Below are positions 17,636 to 25,496 of a stretch of 44,219 nt of DNA, one piece after another. The position numbers and the translations under genes are program-made. Position 1 is the first letter of the stretch; each line of letters begins with the position of its first letter. Location: contig SICG01000013.1 of NCBI GenBank assembly GCA_009691525.1, positions 1 through 44,219 on the forward strand, in the 5' to 3' direction. The notes beneath the pieces are model-generated. The model saw only the letters and a program-made list of their open reading frames with translations. It ran no database searches and was not told the origin of the DNA. This stretch comes from Candidatus Latescibacterota bacterium (GTDB taxonomy: Bacteria; Latescibacterota; UBA2968; UBA8231).

Positions 17636-18460
17636 TCAGCGCTTGAAGACCACCCCGGTAGCCAGGGTGTTTCCCGCCACCGTATTGCATCCGCCGGCGA
17701 CGTGGATCAAATCCACTGCCAGTTCGAGGCGCGGACTCAGCCGATAGCTCAGGCCGGGCGCAATCTTCCAGACATCCTGGTCCCCAATCAGGCCCTCCTG
17801 CCCCAGCTCGCCGCAGGCACCCCGGGTCCGCAGTCCGGAGACATACCCTTTGACCCCCCAGCGGCGCTGGGCGAACCCGGCCTCTAACCAATAGAAAAAC
17901 TCATCGCTGTACGCCCCGCCCCGGACCCGGTAGCCCAGTTCCCCGGTCAAATAGCCCGGAACCGGATGGAGAGAACGACCCAGGAGCAGGCGGATATCCC
18001 CGCTGAACTCGCCTGTCCCCAGGGGCACGCGGGTACCTGCATCAACCACATATCCCAGCGGTATCGTCCCCCCCACCGCGATCGAACTCACCAGGGGACG
18101 GTCTCTCAGCCGCCAGCGCATCCCTAGCTCCAGATCTCCGAACCCCCGGCTCTGTTCCCGGCCGGTACCGCTGGAAAATCTGCGCTGGTCCCCAAGGTGT
18201 TTGTACGGCAAGGCCGCCACCAGGGTCAGGCGCTCCCTGAGCCCGTAATCGGCGTAAATCTGTAGACCTATATCGGTCAGTTCGCCCCTGCCCAGCTTGG
18301 GCACCCGCATCCCGCTGGCATCGAAATGGTCCCGCGTGTGCAGGTGGTGGGCGGCGAGCTTGAGATAATATCCACCCGGGGCCTGGGTCCAGGCGCCGGC
18401 AAAGACCGCAGAAACCAGGCCTAGGCCACTGAGGGCAACGAGGAAAAGCAGCCTGGGCAC
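17636..18460 (-). CDS. Small outer-membrane beta-barrel protein
   Basis: A 274-residue protein starting with GTG at 18460, two codons after the TGA of the upstream gene and in the same frame. Signal peptide at about residues 1-22 ('LLFLVALSGLGLVSAVFA'). The remainder is alternating beta-strands with tight turns ('GDLELGMRWRLRDRPLVSS', 'AVGGTIPLGYVVDAGTRVPL', 'YLTGELGYRVRGG', 'FYWLEAGFAQRRWGVKGYV') and ends 'NTLATGVVFKR', typical of 12-14-strand barrels of the MetA/phenol-degradation 'putative transporter' type. Two Cys pairs (near 'RGACGELG' and 'AGGCNTV') are unusual. It lies between a surface protein gene and msrP in one operon. The transported substrate, if any, is unknown. Confidence 0.7.
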   Translation of the reverse strand: MPRLLFLVALSGLGLVSAVFAGAWTQAPGGYYLKLAAHHLHTRDHFDASGMRVPKLGRGELTDIGLQIYADYGLRERLTLVAALPYKHLGDQRRFSSGTGREQSRGFGDLELGMRWRLRDRPLVSSIAVGGTIPLGYVVDAGTRVPLGTGEFSGDIRLLLGRSLHPVPGYLTGELGYRVRGGAYSDEFFYWLEAGFAQRRWGVKGYVSGLRTRGACGELGQEGLIGDQDVWKIAPGLSYRLSPRLELAVDLIHVAGGCNTVAGNTLATGVVFKR

Positions 18461-18466
18461 TCCGGG

Positions 18467-20593
18467 TCAGTAGACGAGCGAGACCGTGCGGGTCTGGGTG
18501 TCGGTGGTGGCGTCTCCCCTGGCCTCGATGCGCACCAGGTAGATCCCCGGTGCCACCCGCTGGCCCTGCCCATCGCGGCCGTCCCAGGTTTTGTCCTCGT
18601 AGCGCCCGTTGGCCTCGGCGCCCGCGTAGAGGACCCGCACCAGCCGGCCGGCCAGATCGTGGATGGTGATCTCGACGGGCCGGGCCAGGCTCAGGGAGAG
18701 CAGGCTGTAGTGCAGGGCGGCCTCGTCGTTGATCCCGTCGCCGTTGGGGGTGAAGGGATTGGGCCCCAGTTCCACTCTGGCGAGCAGATCTCCCCGCTGC
18801 ACCTGCGGGCTGAGGACCGTGGTTCCGGAGAAGTCTGGGGTATCCCCCTCTCCCAGGGAAGCAGCGTCGCCCGAGGTGACGGCCTGGGCGGCCAGGGGTT
18901 CAGTGGAGAGGGAAGCCGTGGAGGAGAAATTGGTGCTGTAGGTGAGGATACTGGTGCGGAACAAGATCCTGGCCTGGGCTCCATTCTCCTGAACCAGGGG
19001 AAAGCGCACCCTGAGCCGGTCCTTGGCGACCGCGGCGATCTGGAAGCCCTCGGCCAGAGCGGTATCCTGGAGGCCGGAAAAATCCCGGCCGGCGAGGAGC
19101 CGGCCCTGCGAATCCAGCACCTCCAGCCGGTCAATGCCCTCCACCTTGGTGGGCGTCGAGAGCTCCACGGTGTCAAAACCCCGCAGGCCGGAGGTGTTCA
19201 TCACTGGCCGCACCACGTACACAAAAGAAGAGGACTGGGAGGGTTCGACCTGGCGCGGAAAGATCTCCCCTACCAGTTCGTCGGCCAAAGGCGGGATGAG
19301 GAAGTCGAAACTGAGGGAGCGCAGGGCGCGGACCGCTTCTGGATCGGCGCTCTGAAAGAGCACTTGAAATTGCAGATAGCGGCGCGGGCCCGGCGAGAGG
19401 ATGGGGCTGCCCGGACCATTGGCAGCGCTGGCGGGGAAAGGGGTGCTGAAGGGACTCCAGTTCACCAGGTCGTCCTGCACCGAAGCGGGTTCCCATTCGC
19501 GGCCCTGGGCGTCGATCTTGGGCAGGCTCTCAAATTCGGCGCGCGTCATCTCCTCGGTGGGGTCGTCGACCGAAAAGGGGATCTCCTCGGCGTTGGGTTT
19601 GCCCCTCAGTCTGCGGGTGAACACAAAAGGCGATTCGTCGGTTCCGGTCCGGGTGCGGATCTGCACCTGGGAAAGCCCCGGATCACCCCGGGGTTCTTCT
19701 TCCCAGCGCAAACGGACCCAGGTGGCCGCCCCCCCCGCGTCGAAGATATTCGACAAATAGAAGGCCGTGGGCAGGAAACCCGTGCCGTACACCTCGAATT
19801 CGTCGATCTCCCAGTTGAACTGGGTGAGAGATTTGAGGCGGATGGACTGCACGTACTGGGGCGGGTCTAACACCACGTCGACCACAGGTGTTTTGTTATT
19901 GCGTTCGAGCAGCACCTGTTTCCAGATCTGCACCCCTTCCCGAGTCAGGTCGAGCCCGTCGTTGACAAAAAGTTCGTAGGAGCGCAGGAAGTCTTCCTGA
20001 AAGGGCGTGGCAGGCGAGCGGTGGACCGTGTTGCGCGGGTAGAAGCGCAGGCGATTGACGCCGAAACGCGCGCCCAGGTCGAGCAGGAGCAACTGGCCAA
20101 AAGCGTCGAAGTTCTTGAGTTCCACTGCGGTCTCTTCGCCGCCGGACTCGCTGGTGATGAGTTCGGCCAGGTCCTCTTTGAGGTCTGGCTTCTTGTACTG
20201 GAGAGAGAAGCTGGAGTAGGTGGGCAGCGCGATGGTGCCGCCCCGCGCCAGCGCGCCATCGGCAATATTGGCCTCCTCGCAGGAACCCTGGGGACATTCC
20301 ACCACCCGTTTGGGCAGCAGGCCACGCGGAAAATCGGGACTGGAAAATTCGATCAGACCGCCGGGGGCATTGCCGACCAGCAGTTTGGGCGTGCCCCCGG
20401 GGTTATCGGGATCGCGCGGCGCCCGGTATTCCGCATCGAGGGTGGACACCGCCGCCGCACCCCTGCCCTGCCAGTCCAAGGTGCCCCCCTGGCCAATGGC
20501 AACGGTCTCCAGTGCGAAGGCATCGCAGAACAGGAGGCAGAGACCCCCTGAGACCATAAAGAAGGAAGCCCGAGGACCGTGCGGCCTGCACAT
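18467..20593 (-). CDS. Secreted discoidin-like protein with FlgD/gliding-type C-terminus
   Basis: A 708-residue protein. I chose ATG 20593 (weak GGGAG upstream), giving a signal peptide 'MCRPHGPRASFFMVSGG...' cleaved after 'DAFA'; ATG 20647 or 20557 are alternatives. It shares layout with the protein at 5236-8343: a discoidin-like sandwich in the first half ('LLLDLGARFGVNRLRFYPR', 'VVLDPPQYVQSIRLKSLTQF'), one copy of the short Y-x-R ... E-F-x-S-L-P module ('FVFTRRLRGKPNAEEIPF', 'EMTRAEFESLP'), and a C-terminal FlgD-Ig/CHU_C-type module beginning 'LGPNPFTPNGDGINDEAAL' and ending 'PGIYLVRIEARGD...RTVSLVY'. It is first in an operon with a beta-barrel and msrP, and divergent from the VCBS genes. 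A surface or secreted role is inferred; the ligand is unknown. Confidence 0.75.
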   Translation of the reverse strand: MCRPHGPRASFFMVSGGLCLLFCDAFALETVAIGQGGTLDWQGRGAAAVSTLDAEYRAPRDPDNPGGTPKLLVGNAPGGLIEFSSPDFPRGLLPKRVVECPQGSCEEANIADGALARGGTIALPTYSSFSLQYKKPDLKEDLAELITSESGGEETAVELKNFDAFGQLLLLDLGARFGVNRLRFYPRNTVHRSPATPFQEDFLRSYELFVNDGLDLTREGVQIWKQVLLERNNKTPVVDVVLDPPQYVQSIRLKSLTQFNWEIDEFEVYGTGFLPTAFYLSNIFDAGGAATWVRLRWEEEPRGDPGLSQVQIRTRTGTDESPFVFTRRLRGKPNAEEIPFSVDDPTEEMTRAEFESLPKIDAQGREWEPASVQDDLVNWSPFSTPFPASAANGPGSPILSPGPRRYLQFQVLFQSADPEAVRALRSLSFDFLIPPLADELVGEIFPRQVEPSQSSSFVYVVRPVMNTSGLRGFDTVELSTPTKVEGIDRLEVLDSQGRLLAGRDFSGLQDTALAEGFQIAAVAKDRLRVRFPLVQENGAQARILFRTSILTYSTNFSSTASLSTEPLAAQAVTSGDAASLGEGDTPDFSGTTVLSPQVQRGDLLARVELGPNPFTPNGDGINDEAALHYSLLSLSLARPVEITIHDLAGRLVRVLYAGAEANGRYEDKTWDGRDGQGQRVAPGIYLVRIEARGDATTDTQTRTVSLVY

Positions 20594-20729
20594 GGGAGTA
20601 CTCCCGCGGATAAAGGCCTTGCCTGTGGCGCCGGTGCCTATTGACACGCTGTAAAATATACCTGCATCCTATACCTTGCAAGCAATAACTGGCCGGCCAG
20701 ACGCGGACCTTTTTCAGCTGAAGAAGACC

Positions 20730-23036
20730 ATGAGACCCTGGCGCTTCATCGCTTTCTGGACATTTTTCTCCTGCGCCTGCGCCCCGGAGGACCCCCCTCC
20801 CCAGGCCCAGGGCGACCACCTCTATGCGCAGGGCCTGGAAGCCTTCAACACCGGCAAGTGGGGGCTGGCGCTAGGGTACTTCCAGCGCGCCACCCAACTG
20901 ATGCCAGACCATGTCCAGACCCGCCTCCGCCTGGGCGAACTCTACCTCAGATTGGGGCATCGGGAGACCGGGGCCCAGCTCTACGCCGGCCTGCCCGCCC
21001 AGGTGTTGGAGTCCCCCGAAGCCCGCCTCCTCCAGGCCCGGATTACCGCCGCCGAAGGACGGCCCCTGCAGGCCCGCCAGCTCGCCGCAGCGGTCCTCCA
21101 GGAGCAACCCCAATCCATCGACGCCCGCCTGCTCCTGACCCAGCTCGCCCTGCAAGCCAACGCCACCATGGACCTGCAAGCAGCCCGCACCCTGTGTCAG
21201 GAAGCTCTGGAACAACTCCCCAGTCACTACGAGGCCAGAACCATGCTGCTCAAGGCCGCCTTGCGCCTGGGGGAATTCCGCAGGGCCCTGGAGATCGGCG
21301 AGGACTTTCTAGCACGCTATCCAGATGACCGTCTGACCTATTTGCAGATGGGCACCGCCGCTGTGTGGCTGCACGACCTCCCCCGCGCCATCCCCCTCCT
21401 AAGGCGGGCCGTGGACCTCTCCCTGCAGTTCCACCGCGACCGCCTCAAGGCCCTTTGGCTGCTCAAGGTGGCCTACGACGAGCAGGGAGGATATCCCCCG
21501 GATCTGCCGGACGACCACCTTTTCCGCGCCTTCCCCAGTCCCCCGCCTCCTGCGGGGGCGCCGCGCTTCACCGATATCGCACCCCAGGTCGGCGTGGCCA
21601 AGGTAGACCGGGGGCGGGGCAGCGCCTGGCTGGATTTTGACCAGGACGGGGACCTGGATCTGTTCAGCGTGGGTATCCGGGCGGTACACGCCCTCTACCG
21701 CAACGAGGGGGAGGGGCGCTTCGAGGAGGTGACCGCCGCCCAGGGCCTGGCCGACCCCCGGGGCGGCTGGGGCGCCTCCTGCGCCGATTACGACAACGAC
21801 GGGGACCCGGACCTCTACGTCACCCGCGACGGCTGGGAAGGGGCGGCCCCCAATTCTCTCTACCGCAACGAGGGCGGCCATTTTGTCGACGTGGCCCCCC
21901 AGGCCGGGGCCGATGACTCCAGTTCCAGCTTCACCGCTGCCTGGGCCGACATCGACCTGGATGGGTACCTGGACCTCTACGTGGCCAACGGGGTGGTGGG
22001 CGACGGGGGCATCAACAAACTGCTGCACAACCAGCGGGACGGCAGCTTCAGGGACGTGGCCCCCCAGGCCGGGGTCGCCCATGCCGGCCGGAGCGTCGGC
22101 ACCGCTTTTGGCGATTACGACGGAGACGGGGACCCCGATCTCTACGTGGTCGATATCAGCCAGGCCAACCGTCTCTACCAAAACCAGGGCAAAGGCCTCT
22201 TCGCCGAGGTAACCCGACAGGCCGGGGTCAGCTTCCCCATCGAGGGGGACTTTGTGGCTCTCTTCCTCGACTACGACAACGACGGCCAGCTGGACCTCTT
22301 CGTCACCATCATGAGCGCCTTCGAGGACGTGCTCGACAACATGGTCAGCGGCAAGGCCGTCGAGCCCAACCGGCCCTTTCTCTACCACAACAATGGGGAC
22401 GGCACCTTCAGCGACCTCACCCTGCATGCGGGCCTGGCCCACTCGGTGGGGGCCATGGGCGCCGGGGTGGGTGACATCAACAACGACGGTTTTCCAGATC
22501 TCTACCTGGGCAACGGCGGCCCGGAGATGTACCGCCTGGAGCCCAACCTGCTCTTCCTCAACCAGCGGGACGGCACTTTTGTGGACATCACGCCATTCGC
22601 CGGGGTGGGTAACCTGGGCAAGGGCCACGGCGTCACCTTCGCCGACTTTGACCAGGACGGCGACCAGGACCTCTACGCCGGCCTGGGCGGACACTACGAC
22701 GGGGACGTGTGGCCCAACAGCCTCTACCGCAACGAGGGCACCCGCGGTCACTATCTGGAGGTGGAGTTGGAGGGCAAAAAGAGCAACCGGGACGGCATCG
22801 GCGCCCGGGTCAGCCTCTATGCAGGGAAGCGCCAAGTCCACGCCGAGTTGGCCAGCGGTTTTGGCTTTGGTTCGAGCAACCCCCTCTCCCTGCACCTGGG
22901 CCTGGGGGATCACCGCCGCGCCGACCGCCTCACCGTCCGTTGGCCCAGCGGCACCCAGCAGACCTGGAAAAATCTCCCCGCCGACCACACCATCCGGCTC
23001 AGCGAAGGGAAAGACGAATACCTGGTGGTCCGGTAA
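20730..23036 (+). CDS. TPR - FG-GAP/VCBS - ASPIC/UnbV lipoprotein-like surface protein
   Basis: A 768-residue protein. I prefer ATG 20730, which begins a short hydrophobic leader 'MRPWRFIAFWTFFSCAC' ending in a possible lipidation Cys; ATG 20676 would add a polar extension. Residues about 35-260 hold TPR-like helices ('HLYAQGLEAFNTGKWGLAL'). Then come seven calcium-binding VCBS/FG-GAP blades with D-x-D-x-D-G-x-x-D-L loops ('DFDQDGDLDLF', 'DYDNDGDPDLYV', 'DIDLDGYLDLYVANG' and others), forming a beta-propeller. The last 90 residues are an ASPIC/UnbV domain ('SNRDGIGARVSLYAGK', 'LTVRWPSGTQQTW'). It overlaps the next gene by one base (TAATG), so the two are co-translated and probably act together outside the cell. 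The biochemical role of ASPIC/UnbV proteins is not established. Confidence 0.82.
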   Translation: MRPWRFIAFWTFFSCACAPEDPPPQAQGDHLYAQGLEAFNTGKWGLALGYFQRATQLMPDHVQTRLRLGELYLRLGHRETGAQLYAGLPAQVLESPEARLLQARITAAEGRPLQARQLAAAVLQEQPQSIDARLLLTQLALQANATMDLQAARTLCQEALEQLPSHYEARTMLLKAALRLGEFRRALEIGEDFLARYPDDRLTYLQMGTAAVWLHDLPRAIPLLRRAVDLSLQFHRDRLKALWLLKVAYDEQGGYPPDLPDDHLFRAFPSPPPPAGAPRFTDIAPQVGVAKVDRGRGSAWLDFDQDGDLDLFSVGIRAVHALYRNEGEGRFEEVTAAQGLADPRGGWGASCADYDNDGDPDLYVTRDGWEGAAPNSLYRNEGGHFVDVAPQAGADDSSSSFTAAWADIDLDGYLDLYVANGVVGDGGINKLLHNQRDGSFRDVAPQAGVAHAGRSVGTAFGDYDGDGDPDLYVVDISQANRLYQNQGKGLFAEVTRQAGVSFPIEGDFVALFLDYDNDGQLDLFVTIMSAFEDVLDNMVSGKAVEPNRPFLYHNNGDGTFSDLTLHAGLAHSVGAMGAGVGDINNDGFPDLYLGNGGPEMYRLEPNLLFLNQRDGTFVDITPFAGVGNLGKGHGVTFADFDQDGDQDLYAGLGGHYDGDVWPNSLYRNEGTRGHYLEVELEGKKSNRDGIGARVSLYAGKRQVHAELASGFGFGSSNPLSLHLGLGDHRRADRLTVRWPSGTQQTWKNLPADHTIRLSEGKDEYLVVR

Positions 23037-24685
23037 TGAGGTCGCCTCTGGCGCACCTAGCAGCGGTCTGCATGGTGGTCTCCGCCTGGGCCCAGACGCC
23101 AGGGCCCCACTTCGTGGACGTGGCCGTGGAACTGGGCCTGACCAAGCGGCACACCGGCGGCGGGCCGGAAAAAGGCTATATCGCCGAGGCCAAGGGCGGC
23201 GGGGCCGCCCTCCTCGACTTTGACGGCGACGGCGACCTGGACATCTACTGGGTCAACGGGGCCACCCTGGAGGCCCCGGACCAGGGCGCAGGCAATGTCC
23301 TCTACCGCAACGACGGGGCCGCCGGTTTTGCCGATGTCACGGCTTCTCTCAGCGCCGAGGGCAAGGGCTGGGGCATGGGGGCCATCAGCGCCGACTACGA
23401 CAACGACGGGGACGCGGATCTCTACCTCACCAGCCTGGGCGAGGACCTGCTCTACCGCAACGACGGGGCCGCCGGCTTTGCCGATGTGACCGCCCTGGCC
23501 GGCCTGTCCTCGCCCGAGTGGAGCACTGGGGCTGCCTTCGCCGACTACGACCTGGACGGGGACCTGGACCTCTACGTGGCCCAGTACGCCGAATTCCACC
23601 CCGAACAGATCACCAGACTGGGAAGCGTGTGGAAGGGCGTAAAGGTCTTCGTGGGTCCCAAAGGCCTGACCCCCCTGCCCGACTTTTTCTATCGCAACGA
23701 GGGCGAGGGGGGTTTTACAGATGTCAGCAGGGAGTCCGGGATCTCCCAGGTGGAACCTGGCTGCGGCTTTGGTGTGCTCTTTGCAGACTACGACGCCGAT
23801 GGCGACCCAGACCTGTACGTGGCCAACGACTCAAGTCCCAACTACCTCTTCCGCAACGAGGGAAAGGGTCGTTTTGCCGAGGTCGGCCTGGCGGCGAACG
23901 CCGCCTATGGAGAAATGGGCCACGCCCAAGCCAGCATGGGTGTGGCCTGGGGCGACGCCGACAGCGATGGGCGTCCGGACATCTTTGTGACCAATTTCGA
24001 GGACGACTACAACACCCTCTACCACAACGAGGGCAGGGGCTTTTTTTCGGATGTGAGTTTTGCCGTGGGCCTGGGCCAGTCCAGCCTGCCCTTTGTCGGT
24101 TTCGGCGCTGGGTTCCTGGACTTTGACAACGACGGGGACCTAGACCTTTTTGTGGCCAACGGCCATGTGTACCCCCAGATCGACCAGGCCGGCAGCGGCT
24201 CCAGCTATGCCCAGGCCAGCCACCTGTACGAAAACCAGGGCCAGGGACGTTTCACCCTCCTCCTGACCACCAACCCGCGCGTCAGCCGCGGCTCTTGCAT
24301 CGGCGACCTGGACAACGACGGGGACCTGGACCTCTTCATCTCCAACCTCAACGACCGGCCTTCCCTGCTCAGAAACGAGAAGGGCAACCGCCAGCACTGG
24401 CTCGGGCTCAAATTGGTGAGCAGGCAGAGCAACCGGGAGGGCATCGGGGCGCGGCTCAAACTCTCTGCCGGGGGCAGAGTCCAGATCCGGGAGGTGCTGG
24501 CGGGCAGCAGCTTTCTGTGCAGCGAGGACAAACGCGCCCACTTTGGCCTGGGGCCGGCCCAGGGCGCTGATTCATTAACAGTGCACTGGCCCAGCGGGGC
24601 GGTCCAACACTTTGCCGGCCTGCCGGGCAACTGCTATCTGATCGTCGAAGAAGGCAATCCGGCCTGGCGCCTGGCTAGGCCTTGA
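23036..24685 (+). CDS. Secreted FG-GAP/VCBS - ASPIC/UnbV protein
   Basis: A 549-residue protein whose ATG shares its A with the stop of the upstream gene (TAATG). Signal peptide at residues 1-19 ('MRSPLAHLAAVCMVVSAWA'). Seven VCBS/FG-GAP loops are visible ('DFDGDGDLDIYWVNG', 'DYDNDGDADLYL', 'DYDLDGDLDLYV', 'DYDADGDPDLYV', 'DADSDGRPDIFV', 'DFDNDGDLDLFV', 'DLDNDGDLDLFI'), then an ASPIC/UnbV domain at about 452-538 ('SNREGIGARLKLSAGG', 'LTVHWPSGAVQHF'). It is the TPR-less sister of the upstream protein, like CRTAC1-type proteins. Two neighbouring blades are nearly identical at DNA level. Its 3' end overlaps the convergent gene at 24675 by 11 bases. A calcium-stabilised propeller exported to the cell surface is a safe reading; its partner is unknown. 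Confidence 0.83.
   Translation: MRSPLAHLAAVCMVVSAWAQTPGPHFVDVAVELGLTKRHTGGGPEKGYIAEAKGGGAALLDFDGDGDLDIYWVNGATLEAPDQGAGNVLYRNDGAAGFADVTASLSAEGKGWGMGAISADYDNDGDADLYLTSLGEDLLYRNDGAAGFADVTALAGLSSPEWSTGAAFADYDLDGDLDLYVAQYAEFHPEQITRLGSVWKGVKVFVGPKGLTPLPDFFYRNEGEGGFTDVSRESGISQVEPGCGFGVLFADYDADGDPDLYVANDSSPNYLFRNEGKGRFAEVGLAANAAYGEMGHAQASMGVAWGDADSDGRPDIFVTNFEDDYNTLYHNEGRGFFSDVSFAVGLGQSSLPFVGFGAGFLDFDNDGDLDLFVANGHVYPQIDQAGSGSSYAQASHLYENQGQGRFTLLLTTNPRVSRGSCIGDLDNDGDLDLFISNLNDRPSLLRNEKGNRQHWLGLKLVSRQSNREGIGARLKLSAGGRVQIREVLAGSSFLCSEDKRAHFGLGPAQGADSLTVHWPSGAVQHFAGLPGNCYLIVEEGNPAWRLARP
23301..23490 (+). repeat. 40-base direct repeat, two copies 150 bases apart, inside the VCBS gene
   Basis: Copies at 23301-23340 and 23451-23490 differ at only two positions and both encode 'YRNDGAAGFADVT'. 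The 150-base period is exactly 50 codons, one propeller blade, so this records a recent in-frame duplication or gene conversion between blades. Confidence 0.85.
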
Positions 24686-25496
24686 GCGCCTCCACCAGGG
24701 CATCGACGTCGAAGACAAAACCGTAGGCCAGCGCCACCCGCCACAGGCCCAACTCCTTGCACAACTCCTGCCGGGCCGTCTCCTTGTTCTCCACCGCCGT
24801 CACGGCCTGGCGCAGGGCCGAACACATCACCCCACGCTGGCTCATATCGGCCATGCCCCCCGGCGAGAGCAGCAGACACCAGTTAATGGCGAAGCCGGCG
24901 TAAATCAGGTGGTTGACGCCCCGCTCTTTGCACAGGGCGAAGAGCTGGTGCCCGTCCTCGGCCACGCCTTCGTGGTCCAGGGGCCGTGCCTCGGGCAAAA
25001 AATTTAGATCCCCGAAGCCCCGCTCCACATCGGCCCGGTTGTGGCTGCCCACAAAGACCTGTTCGCTGCGGAAAGCCCTGAGTTGGTCGAGCACAGGGTC
25101 GCGATCCACTTGGGGCAAAGGCCCAGGCGAAGGTCCGGCCAGCGCCACTGCCCGCTGATATCCGGGGCACTTGCGGTAATAATCGCCACCGCCTACCACG
25201 TGGAAGAGGGGCAGGGCAGAATTCCGCACCGCTCCCAACAAGCCCGGGAAGATAGTGCGGCTGATCTCCACCGAGCGGGGGATGTACTCCACGGCCCGGT
25301 GCCAACCCGGAAATTGCTGCCGCGTGCCGGTGTCCCAGGCGTGCATCACCACCACCGCGGTGTGCTCGGCCGATAGATCGATGGTCGCCTGTTGCCATCC
25401 CCCGTACCCTTCTCCGGGCACCTCCAAGGCGAAGTCAGCGTCGAATTGCTGGTAATAGTGGGCGGGCAGGCTGATCGTCTTCATCGGCGCTGTCAT
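24675..25496 (-). CDS. Isochorismatase-fold (cysteine hydrolase-like) protein
   Basis: A 273-residue protein starting at ATG 25496, which overlaps the TGA of the upstream dioxygenase gene as ATGA, so translation is coupled; a longer frame upstream is only the shadow of that gene. The fold is suggested by a central strand 'TAVVVMHAWDTG' where the family usually has its catalytic Asp, the later strand and nucleophile position 'HLIYAGFAINWCLLLSPGGM' with its Cys, and a C-terminal 'ALAYGFVFDVDALVEAL'. The catalytic Lys cannot be placed with confidence, so activity is uncertain. The superfamily includes N-carbamoylsarcosine amidase, which would fit a methylamine pathway, but nothing in the sequence proves this. 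It is the last gene of the N-methylglutamate operon and runs 11 bases into the convergent VCBS gene. Confidence 0.65.
   Translation of the reverse strand: MTAPMKTISLPAHYYQQFDADFALEVPGEGYGGWQQATIDLSAEHTAVVVMHAWDTGTRQQFPGWHRAVEYIPRSVEISRTIFPGLLGAVRNSALPLFHVVGGGDYYRKCPGYQRAVALAGPSPGPLPQVDRDPVLDQLRAFRSEQVFVGSHNRADVERGFGDLNFLPEARPLDHEGVAEDGHQLFALCKERGVNHLIYAGFAINWCLLLSPGGMADMSQRGVMCSALRQAVTAVENKETARQELCKELGLWRVALAYGFVFDVDALVEALKA

Noticed and set aside
20594..20729. TTGACA at 20641 as a promoter for the VCBS operon
   Set aside because: No acceptable -10 box lies 16-18 bases downstream; the nearest TATA-like words are 10 or 23 bases away. The gap must hold divergent promoters, but I cannot place them.
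21399..22988. 529-codon open frame antisense to the VCBS gene
   Set aside because: It mirrors the repeated Asp/Asn/Gly loop codons of the real gene on the other strand, has no recognisable domain and no ribosome site.
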